Positions 12,501-22,465 of a stretch of 64,000 nucleotides of DNA are shown here, in pieces (the first letter of the stretch is position 1; the number at the start of each line of letters is the position of its first letter). The DNA is from Trichobilharzia regenti (Eukaryota; Platyhelminthes; Trematoda; Strigeidida; Schistosomatidae). The notes below the pieces were generated by a model that saw only the letters and a program-made list of their open reading frames with translations, was not told the DNA's origin and made no database searches. The position numbers were made by a program, and so were the translations under genes. The DNA is taken from assembly GCA_944472135.2 (NCBI GenBank), contig OX235270.1, positions 141,499,632-141,563,631 on the forward strand. Direction: 5' to 3'.

Positions 12501-14037
12501 CTTATCTTATTTGGGTCAACCAATCTAGATTTTGCTAGGTCTTTATGTTCCAGCTTGTCTGATTGCTCCTGTTCTACTAGTTTGACCTATATATTTGATC
12601 TGACAATCATTCCAGCAGAGCATTAGATAAACTAAATCGTTTTGTTTAGTGCTCCACGTTCAACAGGATCCTTTAACAGACAAAGCTTGTTTCCAATTGA
12701 GTTTGTTGGTTTGAATGCCAGCCACTTTTATTCCTGCCTTGTTAAGAATTCTCCGTAAGGTTTCCGAGGTTCCTTCCTTCTATGGAATCACTACTGATGA
12801 TTTAGATTCTTTATTGTTGGTATCGTCATTAATATTATTATTATTATCACTATCGTTACTATCATTATTTATTTTATTTTTACATTTCCTTACATATTTC
12901 CTGACTAATTTATCCAGATAATTATTAAGTTTCTAGGCTTCTCTTATATGTATCACTTCCTGTCTTAGATTTTCCTTGGTACTAATTAGTTTTTGTGCTC
13001 TGTCACTTAAACGTTTCACTGATCCTTTTTTGGTGACATAGGATGGGATGATCGGAATTCCAAATATCTGTTTGAATGTGTGAGTTTCCTGTAAACGTTA
13101 GTGTTTAACTTCCTATCTTCTTTTCTTTTTACGTTGCAATCTAACATTGGAAGCCCCCTTCCTGACTCTCCAATTCATAAGTGAATTGAATTGCCTCTAC
13201 CTTCGAGTTGATGTGTTCGAAAAATCTATCTGTATGTTGTGTTTTAAGTCCAGTGAATGTGTCATCTACATACCTCCACCATACTTCGATGTGGGGTGGG
13301 GGTGAACGTTTCAATCGCTATGTTTTCCCACTTATCCATGAATATATCTGCTACAACCGGGAATATTGGCGATCCCATCTCAACTCCCTCAGTTTGTTTG
13401 TATATTTTCCCTTGGAATTTAAATACTGTAGTTGTCACCACTTCAGGTAACGACTAGTGGTGTTTTCCATTTACTAATTCTTCCCTCACTGCTCATTATA
13501 GTTCGTTTGGATTTCCCCCATCTGTTTTCCCTACCTTTGTTTGCTACACGGAGTATGGCAATTTGAACTGGTTCTCTTGTGTACAAAGTTCTATGTCGAA
13601 ACTCAAACCAATCAACGATGACCCGCATGTCACGTGACATGTAATCGTAATAACATGTTTCGTCATATTAAGTTCACTTCATTGTTTAGCATTTTACCCT
13701 CAAGTGTAAGCTTCCATCCACATGTGCGTGTTTACGTGTGTGTGTATGTATATGTTATACGTTAAAGAAGTCATATGGTACGCATAAAAAAGAAAAATTG
13801 TTGCTTGTACTTTTTAGAGATATCAGCTAGACCTTTGATGAATTGGTTAAACAACGTGATGCTTATCATCAAACGTGATTGTGTTTGTTTTTTGATGTTG
13901 TGTGATGTGATTTCACACACAAACACACACACACACTATAGCGCTTTACCGTTTCTTTTTTCTTATTAATTTTTATAGTGCTTGCTGAAGATGCTATCAA
14001 AGCTGCAATTAAAGATTATCAGAAGAAATCTGAGTAG
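4747..14037 (+). CDS. ISCU: iron-sulfur cluster assembly scaffold IscU (three exons)
   Basis: The joined exons 4747-4944, 9282-9465 and 13979-14037 give 146 residues plus TAG. Residues 1-22 are basic and poor in acidic residues (R4, K9, R11), fitting a mitochondrial presequence. The mature part begins with [17 protein letters not shown], nearly identical to animal ISCU. Cluster ligands are present: Cys57 and Asp59 (ACGD), Cys83 (FGCG), His125 and Cys126 (LHCS). The LPPVK chaperone-docking motif is at 119-123. By family knowledge it receives sulfur from NFS1-ISD11 with frataxin, builds a [2Fe-2S] cluster in the matrix and passes it on through the HSC20/HSP70 chaperones. An in-frame TAG at 4720-4722 supports the chosen start. 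Introns follow GT-AG. Intron 1 is phase 0; intron 2 splits the Met128 codon. All key residues are intact, so the gene is probably functional. Confidence 0.97.
5440..5680 (+). mobile_element. SINE-C1, degraded
   Basis: A tRNA-like head with the TCGCCAACTATGCACGTGGT motif is followed by the C1 body (AGGCGTGAAGCTCACCTCGT, then GCTTGAGGTCCTGCGTTCC), as in the better copy at 60726-60960. It is highly diverged. Confidence 0.6.
6112..6400 (-). mobile_element. RTE-B fragment, polymerase palm region
   Basis: Read on the - strand it encodes, across frames, [14 protein letters not shown] and a block equivalent to D-W-I-M-R. This is the region around the RT motif with VRQGC, just upstream of the F/YADD catalytic site. 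The same segment occurs at about 25200-25290 and 39230-39425. Frameshifts are present. Confidence 0.75.
6620..6890 (+). mobile_element. SINE-E copy
   Basis: It is similar along its length to 20885-21175 (shared GTACCTGTA, GTGTTTCTGCTGAGA-type and GTTATCCAC blocks, then a CCACTGCTAGC-type end). A reversed copy of the end lies at 60340-60495. The unit probably descends from a tRNA, but box A and B are weak. Confidence 0.45.
7295..7327. repeat. AT dinucleotide microsatellite
   Basis: About sixteen AT units, directly abutting the truncated 5' end of an RTE-B copy. Confidence 0.95.
7328..8083 (+). mobile_element. RTE-B, 5'-truncated 3' half
   Basis: Successive frames encode the region after the polymerase active site ([10 protein letters not shown], then a YGSETW-type block at about 7675, [19 protein letters not shown]) and the C-terminus ([15 protein letters not shown]...[18 protein letters not shown]...ALCSS) with a stop near 8073. 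The A-rich end AATAATAATG follows. Frames are broken at about 7530 and 7800. The 5' edge coincides with an AT tract. Confidence 0.85.
8470..8790 (-). mobile_element. Penelope-like element: linker plus GIY-YIG
   Basis: The - strand frame reads [12 protein letters not shown]...[13 protein letters not shown], matching the linker (RL-x-x-A-x-x-x-x-F ... T-x-P-x-x-x-x-x-KD-x-L) that precedes the GIY-YIG nuclease in PLE proteins. After a frame change it continues [14 protein letters not shown], a divergent Y-x-G-x-T core. The copy is broken and non-functional. Confidence 0.65.
9237..9260. repeat. AT microsatellite next to ISCU exon 2 acceptor
   Basis: About twelve AT units end 21 bp upstream of the exon, immediately before the short pyrimidine tract (CTGTTCTTTCT). 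It occupies the likely branch-point window. Confidence 0.95.
9282..9465 (+). CDS. ISCU: ISCU exon 2
   Basis: Encodes residues 67-127 plus the first base of codon 128: [23 protein letters not shown] with ligand Cys83, LPPVK and the LHCS ligands His125 and Cys126. It is flanked by AAATTTAG and GTAAGT. Confidence 0.97.
9546..9567. repeat. AT dinucleotide microsatellite
   Basis: About eleven AT units, directly abutting the truncated 5' edge of the RTE-B copy that follows. Confidence 0.95.
9568..10248 (+). mobile_element. RTE-B, 3' portion
   Basis: It aligns base by base with the - strand copy at 24240-24930: AACGGACGAGGATGTCAAAT, the GATCAGAAACTTGGCGG block, a TGGCCGGTACGGAAAG block and the 3' end GAAGCCCTATGTTCCACTAG followed by AACAATAATA. 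Several frames are open in pieces only (9654-9947, 9808-10026). This and the 24-kb copy look like the least diverged RTE-B tails in the window. Confidence 0.88.
10280..10980. other. region without recognised genes
   Basis: No gene seen. The segment 10625-10665 resembles the PLE 3' end at 44060-44100 (shared GTCAACGAAATA), suggesting an old PLE terminus. Confidence 0.35.
10985..11165 (-). mobile_element. RTE-B 3' tail, degraded
   Basis: It shows the reversed tail signature (GTGGAACATACCACTTCAGC...CCATTTCATTCTGTC...CCTCCATGTCACCCT) found in all reversed RTE-B tails, but with many changes. Confidence 0.6.
11264..12098 (-). mobile_element. RTE-A, older subfamily, 3' portion
   Basis: The - strand carries the end of the polymerase ORF ([21 protein letters not shown], from 11945-12295) and the tail with the CTGTCTGTCTG terminal repeat at 11264-11276. 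Compared with the young copies (40.9 and 54.1 kb), the 3' UTR is a distinct variant (GGTGCACATCGGTGCAATGT type) also seen at 27022-27995 and 57465-57912. Confidence 0.85.
12100..13475 (-). mobile_element. Penelope-like element: RT, linker, GIY-YIG, 3' end
   Basis: Read on the - strand: [20 protein letters not shown] and [10 protein letters not shown] at about 13430-13310, then YVDDT at 13272-13258, the hallmark motif C of PLE reverse transcriptase. The Y-x-KPTHS-type block is near 13090. A linker with [16 protein letters not shown] lies near 12750, a decayed GIY-YIG near 12640-12570, and the terminal repeat (ATCACACAGTG...TTCATAATCATATCATCTG) at about 12130-12220. Stops and frameshifts are throughout. 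It is closely related to 28200-28690. By family knowledge PLEs use a telomerase-like RT fused to a GIY-YIG nuclease. Confidence 0.82.
13495..13615 (+). mobile_element. RTE-A 3' end, degraded
   Basis: CCTACCTTTGTTTGCTACAC, TGGCAATTTGAACTGGT and CAAAGTTCTATGTCGAAAC match the RTE-A 3' UTR in order. It abuts the PLE fragment on its left. Confidence 0.65.
13979..14037 (+). CDS. ISCU: ISCU exon 3
   Basis: Completes Met128 and encodes [18 protein letters not shown] followed by TAG. The C-terminus matches the length and sequence of animal ISCU. No canonical AATAAA is visible in the next ~380 bp; ATAAAA near 14257 and AATATA near 14274 are possible variants. Confidence 0.97.
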
Positions 14038-14099
14038 AAGTGTGTCCATCTTTCTCTGTCATGGAACTCTGTGCACACTATACTCCTGATTATTTTTGT

Positions 14100-15680
14100 C
14101 GCATTCATCATCATCATCGCTAACATCACCGTCATCATCAGCATCAGCAAACTTCTTTAGATTGTAGACACACACCCAAACGCACACACTATCATTAACT
14201 TCCTTTATCCTTGCGCCTTATATTTAGAGAAGTAATTTTGTTATGTGCGTTGTTGATATAAAAACATAGAAGAAATATATCTTTATTTATTTTATTTTGG
14301 TTTTCCTGCTAATTCGTTAGTTATGATGACCCTTGTGTAGGTTGTTTGCTGTTGTTGTTGTTTTCGTTGCTGTGCTTGCCATTTTGCTCCTCTTGTTTGT
14401 TTATAAAATTTTTTATTATTTCTATTAATCTTGAAGGTATGTCTCACTGTCTTCTTAATTACTTTTGGTTTCCCTCCCTCAATAGGGGTGGCAGGTTCGA
14501 GCCCCTCCCCGACTGACTGCCATCACCTTGATACAAGATTTACACTGGTTGGAACCAAGGTTCCTTCAGGTATTACCAAACCAGGAAGGTAATTTATTGG
14601 TTAGCAGTTAGATTAGAAGCGGCTGCTGTCATGTGGCGTAATTCGCCACGTGGTGTTGAGATTGTAAGGGCGAAGTCATGTTGCTGGGGAATAGAGAGGT
14701 TTAACAACAGTAAAGTGTTTCCTTCGGACGACTAGCAAGCCAGCTGTAGAGTCTCTACTCTTTGGGAGTGGGGAAGAGTAGACTGTCAAAAGTTGACCTC
14801 GAAAGTTGTACATCCAAAATTACTTTACGACCGTCTATAGCCGGCAGTAAGGTCTTGTTAAAGACAAGCCCTAAAAACCACTTCAAACAGGCCGTTATTC
14901 TCTGTGGACGGTGGTGGGGGGTATGTTCTGAGGTCATGCAACATTAATGCTCATTCTGTTTTAGGTGTTTCAGGAAAAGGTCGATTTTCACAATATTTTT
15001 AGTTGGGAAGTGATAACCTCCCACACTTCTGTGTAGGTACACAAGGCTCATACTCTTCAGTCCTTAAACACACGCACACTACGTGTCCCCCTTACCCTCC
15101 TAGTACATGATAGATCTGTTCGGAGTAATTGATTTCGAACCTTCGAACACGACGTACCAAATAAGTGCCCGTTGGTTGAAACTTAGTATTGATTATAGCG
15201 ACTACATAAAAAGTTATAAAACTACAGAGATGGATGGAAGTGTATGGATTTGAGTAGAAATGTATCATTGTCACCTTTACTTCCAAACATTGAATATTCA
15301 TCACAGTAATGATTCGATTTTTTGAGCTTATATAAGACAGTGAGTTGGGTTTTTATTTTCTTTTTTTGGTAACTATCTATTGCTGACTATTAGTAGTATG
15401 GGATACTGTAATATGACGATTTAAATAGGCAGTTACATCTTCTAAAAGCCAGTAGTCTACTGATACCTGTAGTGCTTTCCTTTCACGTCGTACGTTTATT
15501 GATGTAATAGCAGTGGTTGACATCTTCTAGATATTTAATTAAAGTATGGGAACACTAATATTGATATTGTGACTGTTTTAAGTTGTGTGTGTGTGTGTGA
15601 AGTGGTTAAGATCCGACGAAACGAGTGACTTCACATCACCCTGCTTATCACAATATGCTTTTTATGCTTTGTTCAAGAAT
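14100..15680. other. region downstream of ISCU, no recognised gene
   Basis: A CAT-rich stretch (about 14106-14152) lies in the likely ISCU 3' UTR. A GGTTCGAGCCCC box-B-like motif at about 14492-14504 hints at an unclassified SINE. Nothing else was recognised. Confidence 0.45.
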
Positions 15681-15689
15681 GGACATCAG

Positions 15690-15915
15690 TCAGGGAACTA
15701 CTTGAAAAAGTGGAAGTACTACCGCATAGCTGTTCCACCCATCGTTTGCAGACAATCGTAGCCTGAAGATTCTGCATCCGATCTTTAGTGGTGGGGCTTT
15801 GAATGCATACTACTGAAGATTTCCTAAGTAGGAGGATGAAACAGCTCTGCAGTACTACTCCGCAGTTTTCTAGGGTTCTCTAACTAATGTGTCAGTTGGT
15901 GGTGGTGTATTTTGA
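15690..15915 (+). mobile_element. HHR-SINE, 3' part with hammerhead remnant
   Basis: CTGAAGA at 15813-15819 (one base from the CTGATGA core), a TTCCT/AGGA stem II and GAAAC at 15838-15842 are followed by CAGCTCTG and CAGTACT, in the order seen in schistosome Sm-alpha hammerheads. The tail GGTTCTCTAACTAATGT-type block follows. The tRNA head is not clear. Confidence 0.65.
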
Positions 15916-16839
15916 AATCAAAAATCTTTTCTTTTACAGAAAGTGTCTCATGTGATCCTAATTATGCTGCCAAAACTCCCACTAATAATAATATTATAGT
16001 GCGTAGTGTAGTAGTTATTTTATTCTGAAGAAGTTAGATCTGATCTCACATGCGTTGTCACTCTCTGACTGCCTATTCGCTAGACAGAATTACTCATTTA
16101 TTATCGATAGTGTAACTTTCTGAAATAGCCTTCAGTGAATGTATGAAATGAAAAAAAACTGCGTCCTGAACTAGTAAATCAACGAGTTACTGCTACTACT
16201 CTGACGTTGTATACTCTCTGTTTTACGACGACTAGCTACACTAACCAGGTTGTTATCAGTTCGCTGCAGGTAGTGCTCCGCTCAGTTAGAGAGTACTGTT
16301 GAAAATTAGCAGGCTTCACTGAAAAGCAGTTTCATTTTAGTTTAAAACTCTTGATCCGCACTCGACCATGACTGCAGTATTAGGGGCCGATCCTAAAACC
16401 TTAAGGTTACGAGACGACCTTGGCGACCATTCAACTACTCTGGAATGGAATCCACTAGCGTCTGCCTATTTGCGATACATATAAATCCTGTGCTAACCCA
16501 ATGATTTAGTGAAACTCACTGAGCTAAACAGTAGTCTAGTGCACTCAGTGGCTGTCATCAGTTCTCTAACTGGTGAATCATTTTTTGGTTGATCCAGTTT
16601 GAAACTAATCGTTTTTATCTTGGTCTTTTATTTTCCCCATCCAGTGTTAACTACTTATGAGTAGTCAACTTCTAAAACACTTCAAAAGTATATCTTATGA
16701 TGCGTTTGCCTTTTTGATATGTGAGGGACAGAATGAGTGAGTCTATGAATCCCCTTATTGATGATTTCAGGGGTGGTGAAGGCGACTGGCAAACGAATTT
16801 TGTTTATTTATCACTCCTATTAATCTGAATAATTGTTAT

Positions 16840-17150
16840 TATGGTTGTTGAATGTGAGAATACAGGATTACCTTGATGTCATGCTATCTATGATCAAAAA
16901 CAAAGGGATTTCAACATTTTTCCCCTCAGAAATAGGGTGTGTATGAGAAGGAGATAGTTATTCAAGAAATATGGTGTGAAGGTGATAACATGCGTTTGGG
17001 ATTAATAATTAAATGTATGAATAGATCGTGTGATATGAAACGTGATCGTTAAAAGCTTAGAGGGACAAAGTTCCCCCCCATCCCCCTTATTATTAGTAGT
17101 ATTACAATGGTACAAGAAACTGAAAATAGATTATGATATTCTTTTCTTCT
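16840..17150 (+). repeat. unnamed repeat G, copy 1
   Basis: It shares with 28985-29310, in order, a CCTTGATGTC-type block, AAAGGGAT-TCAA, GAGAAGG-type purines, GGGATTAATAAT, a TGTGATATGAA-type block and GATCGTTAAAAGC/GATCATAAAAAGC. No coding potential or tRNA boxes were seen. Confidence 0.55.
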
Positions 17151-17192
17151 GGAGGCAATTATCAATTAGGGCTTTTTCTCTGTGTGTGAATG

Positions 17193-17370
17193 TTAGATGG
17201 TTGGAGGCAATCGGCAGGAAGCCCTGGACCTAGGTTTCGTACTAGTTGTCACTCGTCAGCAAGGCAGGTGTGCCTGCAACCTTGAAGGAACTCATGTCCC
17301 TTCTGAAATTCGAACGAACCCATGTCACACAATGCTGCAGTCAGAGCCCAGTGAGCCATCCGGGCTCAGT
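17193..17370 (-). mobile_element. SINE-D copy
   Basis: It matches the left and right arms at 40107-40490: TTGGAGGCAATCGGCAGGAA, CTAGTTGTCACTCGTCAGCA, CTGCAACCTTGAAGGAACT and a tRNA-like start GGCTCACTGGGCTCTGACTG on the - strand. Confidence 0.65.
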
Positions 17371-17689
17371 TGATAGGAAAACAAATCAAAAATCTTATTT
17401 TAGTCATTATTGAGTACATTTTATAGGAGTTTCGCTCATAATATCTTGCCATGGCGATATAAGACATGTGAGACAGAATTTGCTTTCAAAGCCTTCTAAG
17501 TGTATATGTGTATGTATCTGGTCTCATGATTGCTTATAAGATTTCATCCCCTTCACTTCGCATGATCTCTTTCATATCACTCTTGGTTCCCCAACTCGCC
17601 GTTTCATGTTGTGATTCCAATTTATGTTTTTTAATTTCATCACATATGTACTAATAGACTTAACCACAACTGACTTCAGCGACTCAGGG

Positions 17690-18790
17690 ATTGACTTGTT
17701 ATCATCAGGAAATAATCCCGTTGACCTAGAATGTGCAGACGATATCGTCTTTTATTAGGTGAAGACGCTGACATAATGCAGAGTCTTGTGAACACCTTGA
17801 GGAGCAGCAATTTTCGAATGTTTGACATGCGATTCGCTCGTGCTGTCAAATGTGTGAGATGATGCTACAGGACTCGACTGGAATACATTGATTCCTAGCT
17901 TAAAAATAGGGAGTGAAGTTGTATGTGGAACGTGTTGACCACTTTACTTATATGGGAAGTTGCATCAGCCAACTCCATCGGTTTGATCGCTGACGAAATC
18001 TCAACATCGATACAGAAGACTCGTTTAAAATATGCCAGTTTACGCCATCTCTGGAGTAGACGTGATCAAAGGGCGTATTTACTGTCCAGCAGTTCACTAT
18101 ATCCTGCTTCAGGGCTGTGAGTGAGACCTGGCCATTGAGAGTGGAAGACATGAAAAACCTCGCTAGCTGTCTTTGATCATAGGTGCCTGCGTTCCGTCTC
18201 TCGTGTGAAGTGGTACAATGTGGTGAGTAATATTGAGATCAGGCTTCAGTCGAGTCTTAGGTAGGTGGGAGGGGGAATCAATCAACGAGGTTGTGAAGTA
18301 GTTACATCGACTGAGGTGGCTAGGATATAAAGTGTGGTGCATGCTTAGCTGTTGCCTTCCTCGACGGGGAATGTTCGATGAACTAGGATCAGTTTGGAAA
18401 AGAGCTAGTGGTGGTCAAACGAAAACATGGCCTCATTAGTCAATGAAATCCACAACAGTTATTTTAAGCCAGCCAGTCACATCGGAAGCTGTAGACTTCC
18501 TGACTGGTTGGGATGCTCGGGATAGTAAGAATCAATGACAACTTGCGACAATTGGTGGTTTGGCTGAAGACGTTTTGAGTGACACAGACTCATTCACTCC
18601 CTGTGATTTATTATACCCAATAAGACTACTGTTCTTCCATAATACTATGCTTTTTGCCTCACACTTCTGTTTGTTATCTGTCTTCTGAGTCTCTCTTCTC
18701 TTACTTTTTGAGCTAAAAGGAGAGGGTGTGGCAAATTGAACCGCTGCACATCTGCGCAAAGTTCTTTGTTGAAACCAGCCAGTCATTGAG
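17690..18790 (+). mobile_element. RTE-A, older subfamily, RT C-terminal half to 3' end
   Basis: It begins within GIDLLSSGN and the catalytic CADDIVF segment (YADDIVLL in younger copies), then follows the young copies through TKGRIYCPAVHYILL, the WPLRVEDMKNL block and the GQTKTW block to the terminal GCGCAAAGTTCTTTGTTGAA. Multiple frameshifts. Confidence 0.82.
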
Positions 18791-18814
18791 GTTTCAATTG
18801 AGTGCATGACTGGT

Positions 18815-19110
18815 GCGTGATGTCACTCAACAGTCTCCTTAGAGAAGGGTCCTATCCATCTCCATTTTTTTCTGCATTTTCATTGGGTGATAGGCGCTTG
18901 GCTGGTTCATTGATCCCGTTCCTTGTTGCTAATCCTTCCTGACCTTCTAGTCTTCAGTGTAGAGCTAAGCCAGTGATTGGTTGATGCAGTTATTGAGTAT
19001 CTGGTTGAAAATGCGAGCGGCTAAGTCTCTGAATCACATAGAAGGACTAACTGACTCGATCAGCATTAGTATTTGAAAACCGAATCTTGTTTCTTATGCT
19101 GAGTGCCACG
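18815..19110 (-). mobile_element. RTE-B internal-3' fragment
   Basis: GATGTCACTCAACAG, CCATCTCCATTTT and CTTCAGTGTAGAGCTAAGCC match the segment just inside the RTE-B tail in reversed orientation. It is diverged. Confidence 0.65.
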
Positions 19111-19195
19111 GGTTTCTACTTTAATATTTCAGACTAACGAAGGTTTAGTCTTACTTTTCCTATCTTGACCGGATTTAATATTCTGATCTGTGCTG

Positions 19196-19700
19196 CTTAT
19201 TATTATTATTGTTCCCTTGGGTTCCTAGTGGAACATAGGGCTTCAACTCCACGTCTCCACTTGCTTCTGTCTTCTGCTGTACTTTTTACCTGCGTCCATG
19301 TTAGTCCATACTGTTTCAACTCCTCTTCACACGATCTCCTCCATGTCACCCTTGCACTGACTTCCAACTCGCCGCCTCCCTTTCGGCCTAGTTCCACTCT
19401 AGAAATGGCCTGAGGCGCGCGATGTCACCCAGCGGCCTCCTCAGCCAGTGTCCAATCCATCTCCATTCTCTCCTGCATATTTGTTGGTTGGCGATTGGTT
19501 CTTGTTTTGTTTTTTATTTCCTTAGCTTCTTGTAGGTGATTCTTTCCGACCCGGTCATCTGATCTCCAGTATAGAGCGAAGACAGTTTTTGAAAAGATGC
19601 TGCTTAGTTAAGTGAATTTTCTGTAGTGACCAGACTGAGTTTCGTGGGTGGGTGGCTAGTTCCACAGCTTTCCAAATTTCATTCCTTTTTCTAGGCTTAG
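19196..19700 (-). mobile_element. RTE-B 3' portion
   Basis: It starts with the reversed tail TTATTATTGTTCCCTTGGGT and runs through GCTTCAACTCCACGTCTCCA and the GGCGGCGAGTTGG-type coding block ([19 protein letters not shown] on the - strand) to about 19560 with high similarity. The remainder is weaker. Confidence 0.85.
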
Positions 19701-19956
19701 GACGACGGGCTAGTGAACTGGTACGCTCTATGCACAGAAATAACCAATCGCTGGTTTCTTTAAAACTGTGCAGTTTTTAGTGCAGGCTGGTTTTTGCCAG
19801 TGGATTCACTCTCTGTTTTGCTCAACTGTCGATAATTTTACTTTCACACTTTTATATTCCTCAAAGACAGTCGTCTAATTAGTCTTTTTATGTAAGGTAT
19901 ATCGACTGAAATCGTTATACAGTTATAATGCATAGAATTATATTGATAATTTCTCT

Positions 19957-19960
<4 letters not shown>

Positions 19961-19996
<36 letters not shown>
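19961..19996. repeat. AT dinucleotide microsatellite
   Basis: Eighteen AT units. No element edge was recognised at either side. Confidence 0.95.
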
Positions 19997-19999
<3 letters not shown>

Positions 20000-20454
20000 C
20001 TAGTCAAGTACTATAATAGGGTGTCATATCACTTTTTCATGTTAGATGGTCTAGCATTATACGTGACAAAATAGGTTAGGCGTTGAATCTTATACCTAAG
20101 AACGGAAAGTCAATCATTAAGCTTGTAGACAGCATAGCAACAATCGTTGAAGACTTACACTGCTTCTTTGAGCTGGCCAGTCAGCCAGCCAGATAGGAAG
20201 GAGAAGACCGTCTGGTTGACAACTTCAAAACACTAAAAATTAATGTGATTAGAAATTGCTGTTGGCATGATTCGAAATCTTCAAGTAGTGCAGATGCATT
20301 CTGCCTTTATAAACCTCCCAGGTTCACTTGATTCTCACTTATTCTCCATTGTACTTATTCTTTCGTAATATTTACGAAGCTTTCATAATGCGAGGTTATG
20401 ACATTAAAGTGAGGTTTTCTAGAAAAAACCATTGGATGCTTCGCAATTAGGCAC

Positions 20455-20657
20455 TCTAGCTCAGACAGTACAGTGGTTAGGAGTCTCGCGGACCATGCAC
20501 ATGGTCCGAGGTTCGATCCCCTGCCGACGCACACCTGATATCTATGGTCGATCTGCAAAATTTGGGCTACCGATATCACATGCTGAAAATTCCATAATTG
20601 TACCATAATATACGGTGACATCAAGCTGTAATCAAAAATAAAAACTAAAAATAAATA
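20455..20657 (+). mobile_element. SINE-C2
   Basis: A tRNA-derived head (TAGCTCAGACAGTACAGTGG, then GACCATGCACATGGTCCGAG and box B GGTTCGATCCC) is followed by the C2 tail CACACCTGATATCTATGGTC...CAAAATTTGGGCTACCGATA and an A-rich AATAAATAAA end. Copies at 31390-31575 (-) and 44139-44340 (+) match throughout. Confidence 0.85.
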
Positions 20658-20884
20658 AAGAGAACAGATTACTCAAGTATTTTCAGTTGTAGGTATTAAG
20701 TTTTTCGAAATGATATCAATTCATTTGCTTGAACACCATTGAGAATTATAAATTTCTTTTACGTAAGGGTTATTTGTTATGTTAAAGGTTATCACATCTA
20801 GTTACACATAAAGGCGAATGGGTGCTGGTTATACTTGAAGATACATACTCTAATTTGTTTATGTTTGCCGTTTGTAGGTTTTCT

Positions 20885-21175
20885 ATTGGACATGTCGACT
20901 ACTAGTATGCAGACGCCTCAGCGACGACCACCGATTAACACGAAATTATTTGATGGTTGTTTTTGTAGTAGCAGAGTCTAAGATTGTCATTTCATCGCAT
21001 TTGGGACTCATCGGTCTGCTAGATGTACCTGTATCCCTGCCCAGTGAGTGAGTGTTGGTGTTTCTGCTGAGATTGGAAATCGAGCATCAATCTTTTGAAG
21101 CGGTTAAGCGTTATCCACTAAGCGACTGGGAAAAAGTGCATATTATGGACTCCACTGCTAGCTACCATCAACTTA
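20885..21175 (+). mobile_element. SINE-E copy
   Basis: It aligns with 6620-6890 over about 280 bp. The end GTGCATATTATGGACTCCAC-TGCTAGC is the most conserved part. Confidence 0.45.
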
Positions 21176-21281
21176 TTATTATACACTCTAAAGTTAGTCA
21201 TTTTTCAAGGTGTGTGTGTTTCTGATTTATCCCTACACTGATAGTCGCTCACTAACTTTCAACGACAATGGAAGTTTATGA

Positions 21282-21455
21282 ATGTCTGTCTGTCTGGATT
21301 CAACATAGAACTTGGCACCGAAGTGCAGCAGTTCGAGTTGCCACGTTCCAATTGGCACACAAGGTAGACAAGAAGATGAGTGAAGAGAATCAATAGAGTT
21401 TGACAAATATAAGAGTGAAACAGAATGGGTAATTGTAGAAAGGAATAAGTTTATG
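21282..21455 (-). mobile_element. RTE-A 3' end, young type
   Basis: TGTCTGTCTGTCTGGATTCA then ACATAGAACTTGGCACCGAA matches the 3' end of the young copies almost base for base. It is a short, 5'-truncated insertion of about 175 bp. Confidence 0.85.
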
Positions 21456-21587
21456 AATGACGAACGTGATATTCATTGGCTCATCCGATGATCACCCATC
21501 TTTAATTTGATTGGTTATGAGGGTCATTGTATGAGTCATACTTTTAACAACGCATAATATGGTCTGTTCTTATATCTATCTGGTTGA

Positions 21588-21905
21588 TTGCATTCTGCCT
21601 CTCGTGTGTTAAGTGTTGTAATGTGATGAGCAATATTGAGGTTACTTGTAGTTTTAGGCAAGGAGGACAAGTCAATCAATGAGGTTGTGATGTTATATTG
21701 GTTGAAATGGCTAGGATACTTGCTGCTCATTTGCAGCGGAAAAGAGGTAGAAGTGGTTAAATCATAACATGGCATCATTCCATGGAGTCTGTGACGGTTG
21801 GTTTGAATCACTTAAGAGGTGTGCATACCGCCTCACTGCTTGGGGTCATCGGGATGCTAAGATCCAATGGCTGGAGACTCAAAATCGTTGTCATTGTTGC
21901 AGTCA
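21588..21905 (+). mobile_element. RTE-A, older, C-terminal coding fragment
   Basis: It aligns with the segment after the RT domain (GAGCAATATTGAGGTTA, TGGCTAGGATA, GGCTGGAGACTCAAAATCG) and then runs directly into a second, better copy. Confidence 0.7.
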
Positions 21906-22246
21906 GTCAATGAAATCCACAACAGTTAGTTTAAGCCGGCCACATAGGAAGGTGTAGACTTCCTGGTTGGGATCCTCGGGACGGTAAAAACCAATGGCTG
22001 GAAACAATTGGTGATATGGCTCAAAATCGTTTTCAATGGCTGGTGCAGATGCATTCACTCCTTGTGACTTATGATTTGCAATGAAACTATATAGTTCTAT
22101 GTTATTACTATTCCTTTGTCTCACACCGTTTACTGCTCTATTATGCATTTCTTCTCTTGCTTTGTGTGCTACAAGGAGTGGAGTGTGGTGAATTGAACTG
22201 GTGCACATTGGTGCAAAGTTCTGTGTCGAACACAGACAGACAGACA
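21906..22246 (+). mobile_element. RTE-A, older subfamily, 3' end
   Basis: It begins again at TCAATGAAATCCACAACAGT and continues to the terminal GACAGACAGACA. It repeats the 3' segment of the preceding fragment, so two truncated copies lie head to tail. Confidence 0.8.
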
Positions 22247-22324
22247 TTGTTGCAGGTTCATTCTTTCCTTATAACCTCCCAGAGCTATGGAAGTCTCATA
22301 TTTTTTCGACGTCACTACTCTTTA

Positions 22325-22465
22325 TGACGCACAATGATTATTCTACTTTTTTTTTGAGTTCCTGTTTTCTCTCTTTTCTCTACCTTTGTGTGGTATATGG
22401 AGTTTGTAAAATTGAACTGGTACGCACTTATCTGTTCACTTCTGCATTGAAACTCATTCAGGTAT
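22325..22465 (+). mobile_element. RTE-A 3' end, degraded third copy
   Basis: TCTACCTTTGTGTGGTATAT, AATTGAACTGGTACGCAC and the GCATTGAAACTCA tail match the RTE-A 3' UTR in order. Confidence 0.6.

Larger units (their letters stand above)
9466..13978 (+). other. ISCU: ISCU intron 2
   Basis: A 4513-bp intron, donor GTAAGT, acceptor TTTTTATAG. It interrupts the Met128 codon (A|TG). It holds RTE-B, RTE-A and a long PLE fragment, most of them antisense to the gene. Confidence 0.93.

Noticed and set aside
13914..13937. CA-rich runs as regulatory elements
   Set aside because: Short imperfect microsatellites; nothing links them to regulation beyond position.
20480..20525. Possible functional tRNA genes (also 31.5, 44.2, 45.1, 60.7 and 63.3 kb)
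   Set aside because: Box A and B are present, but the sequences continue into shared repeat tails and lack a proper cloverleaf, so they are SINE heads.
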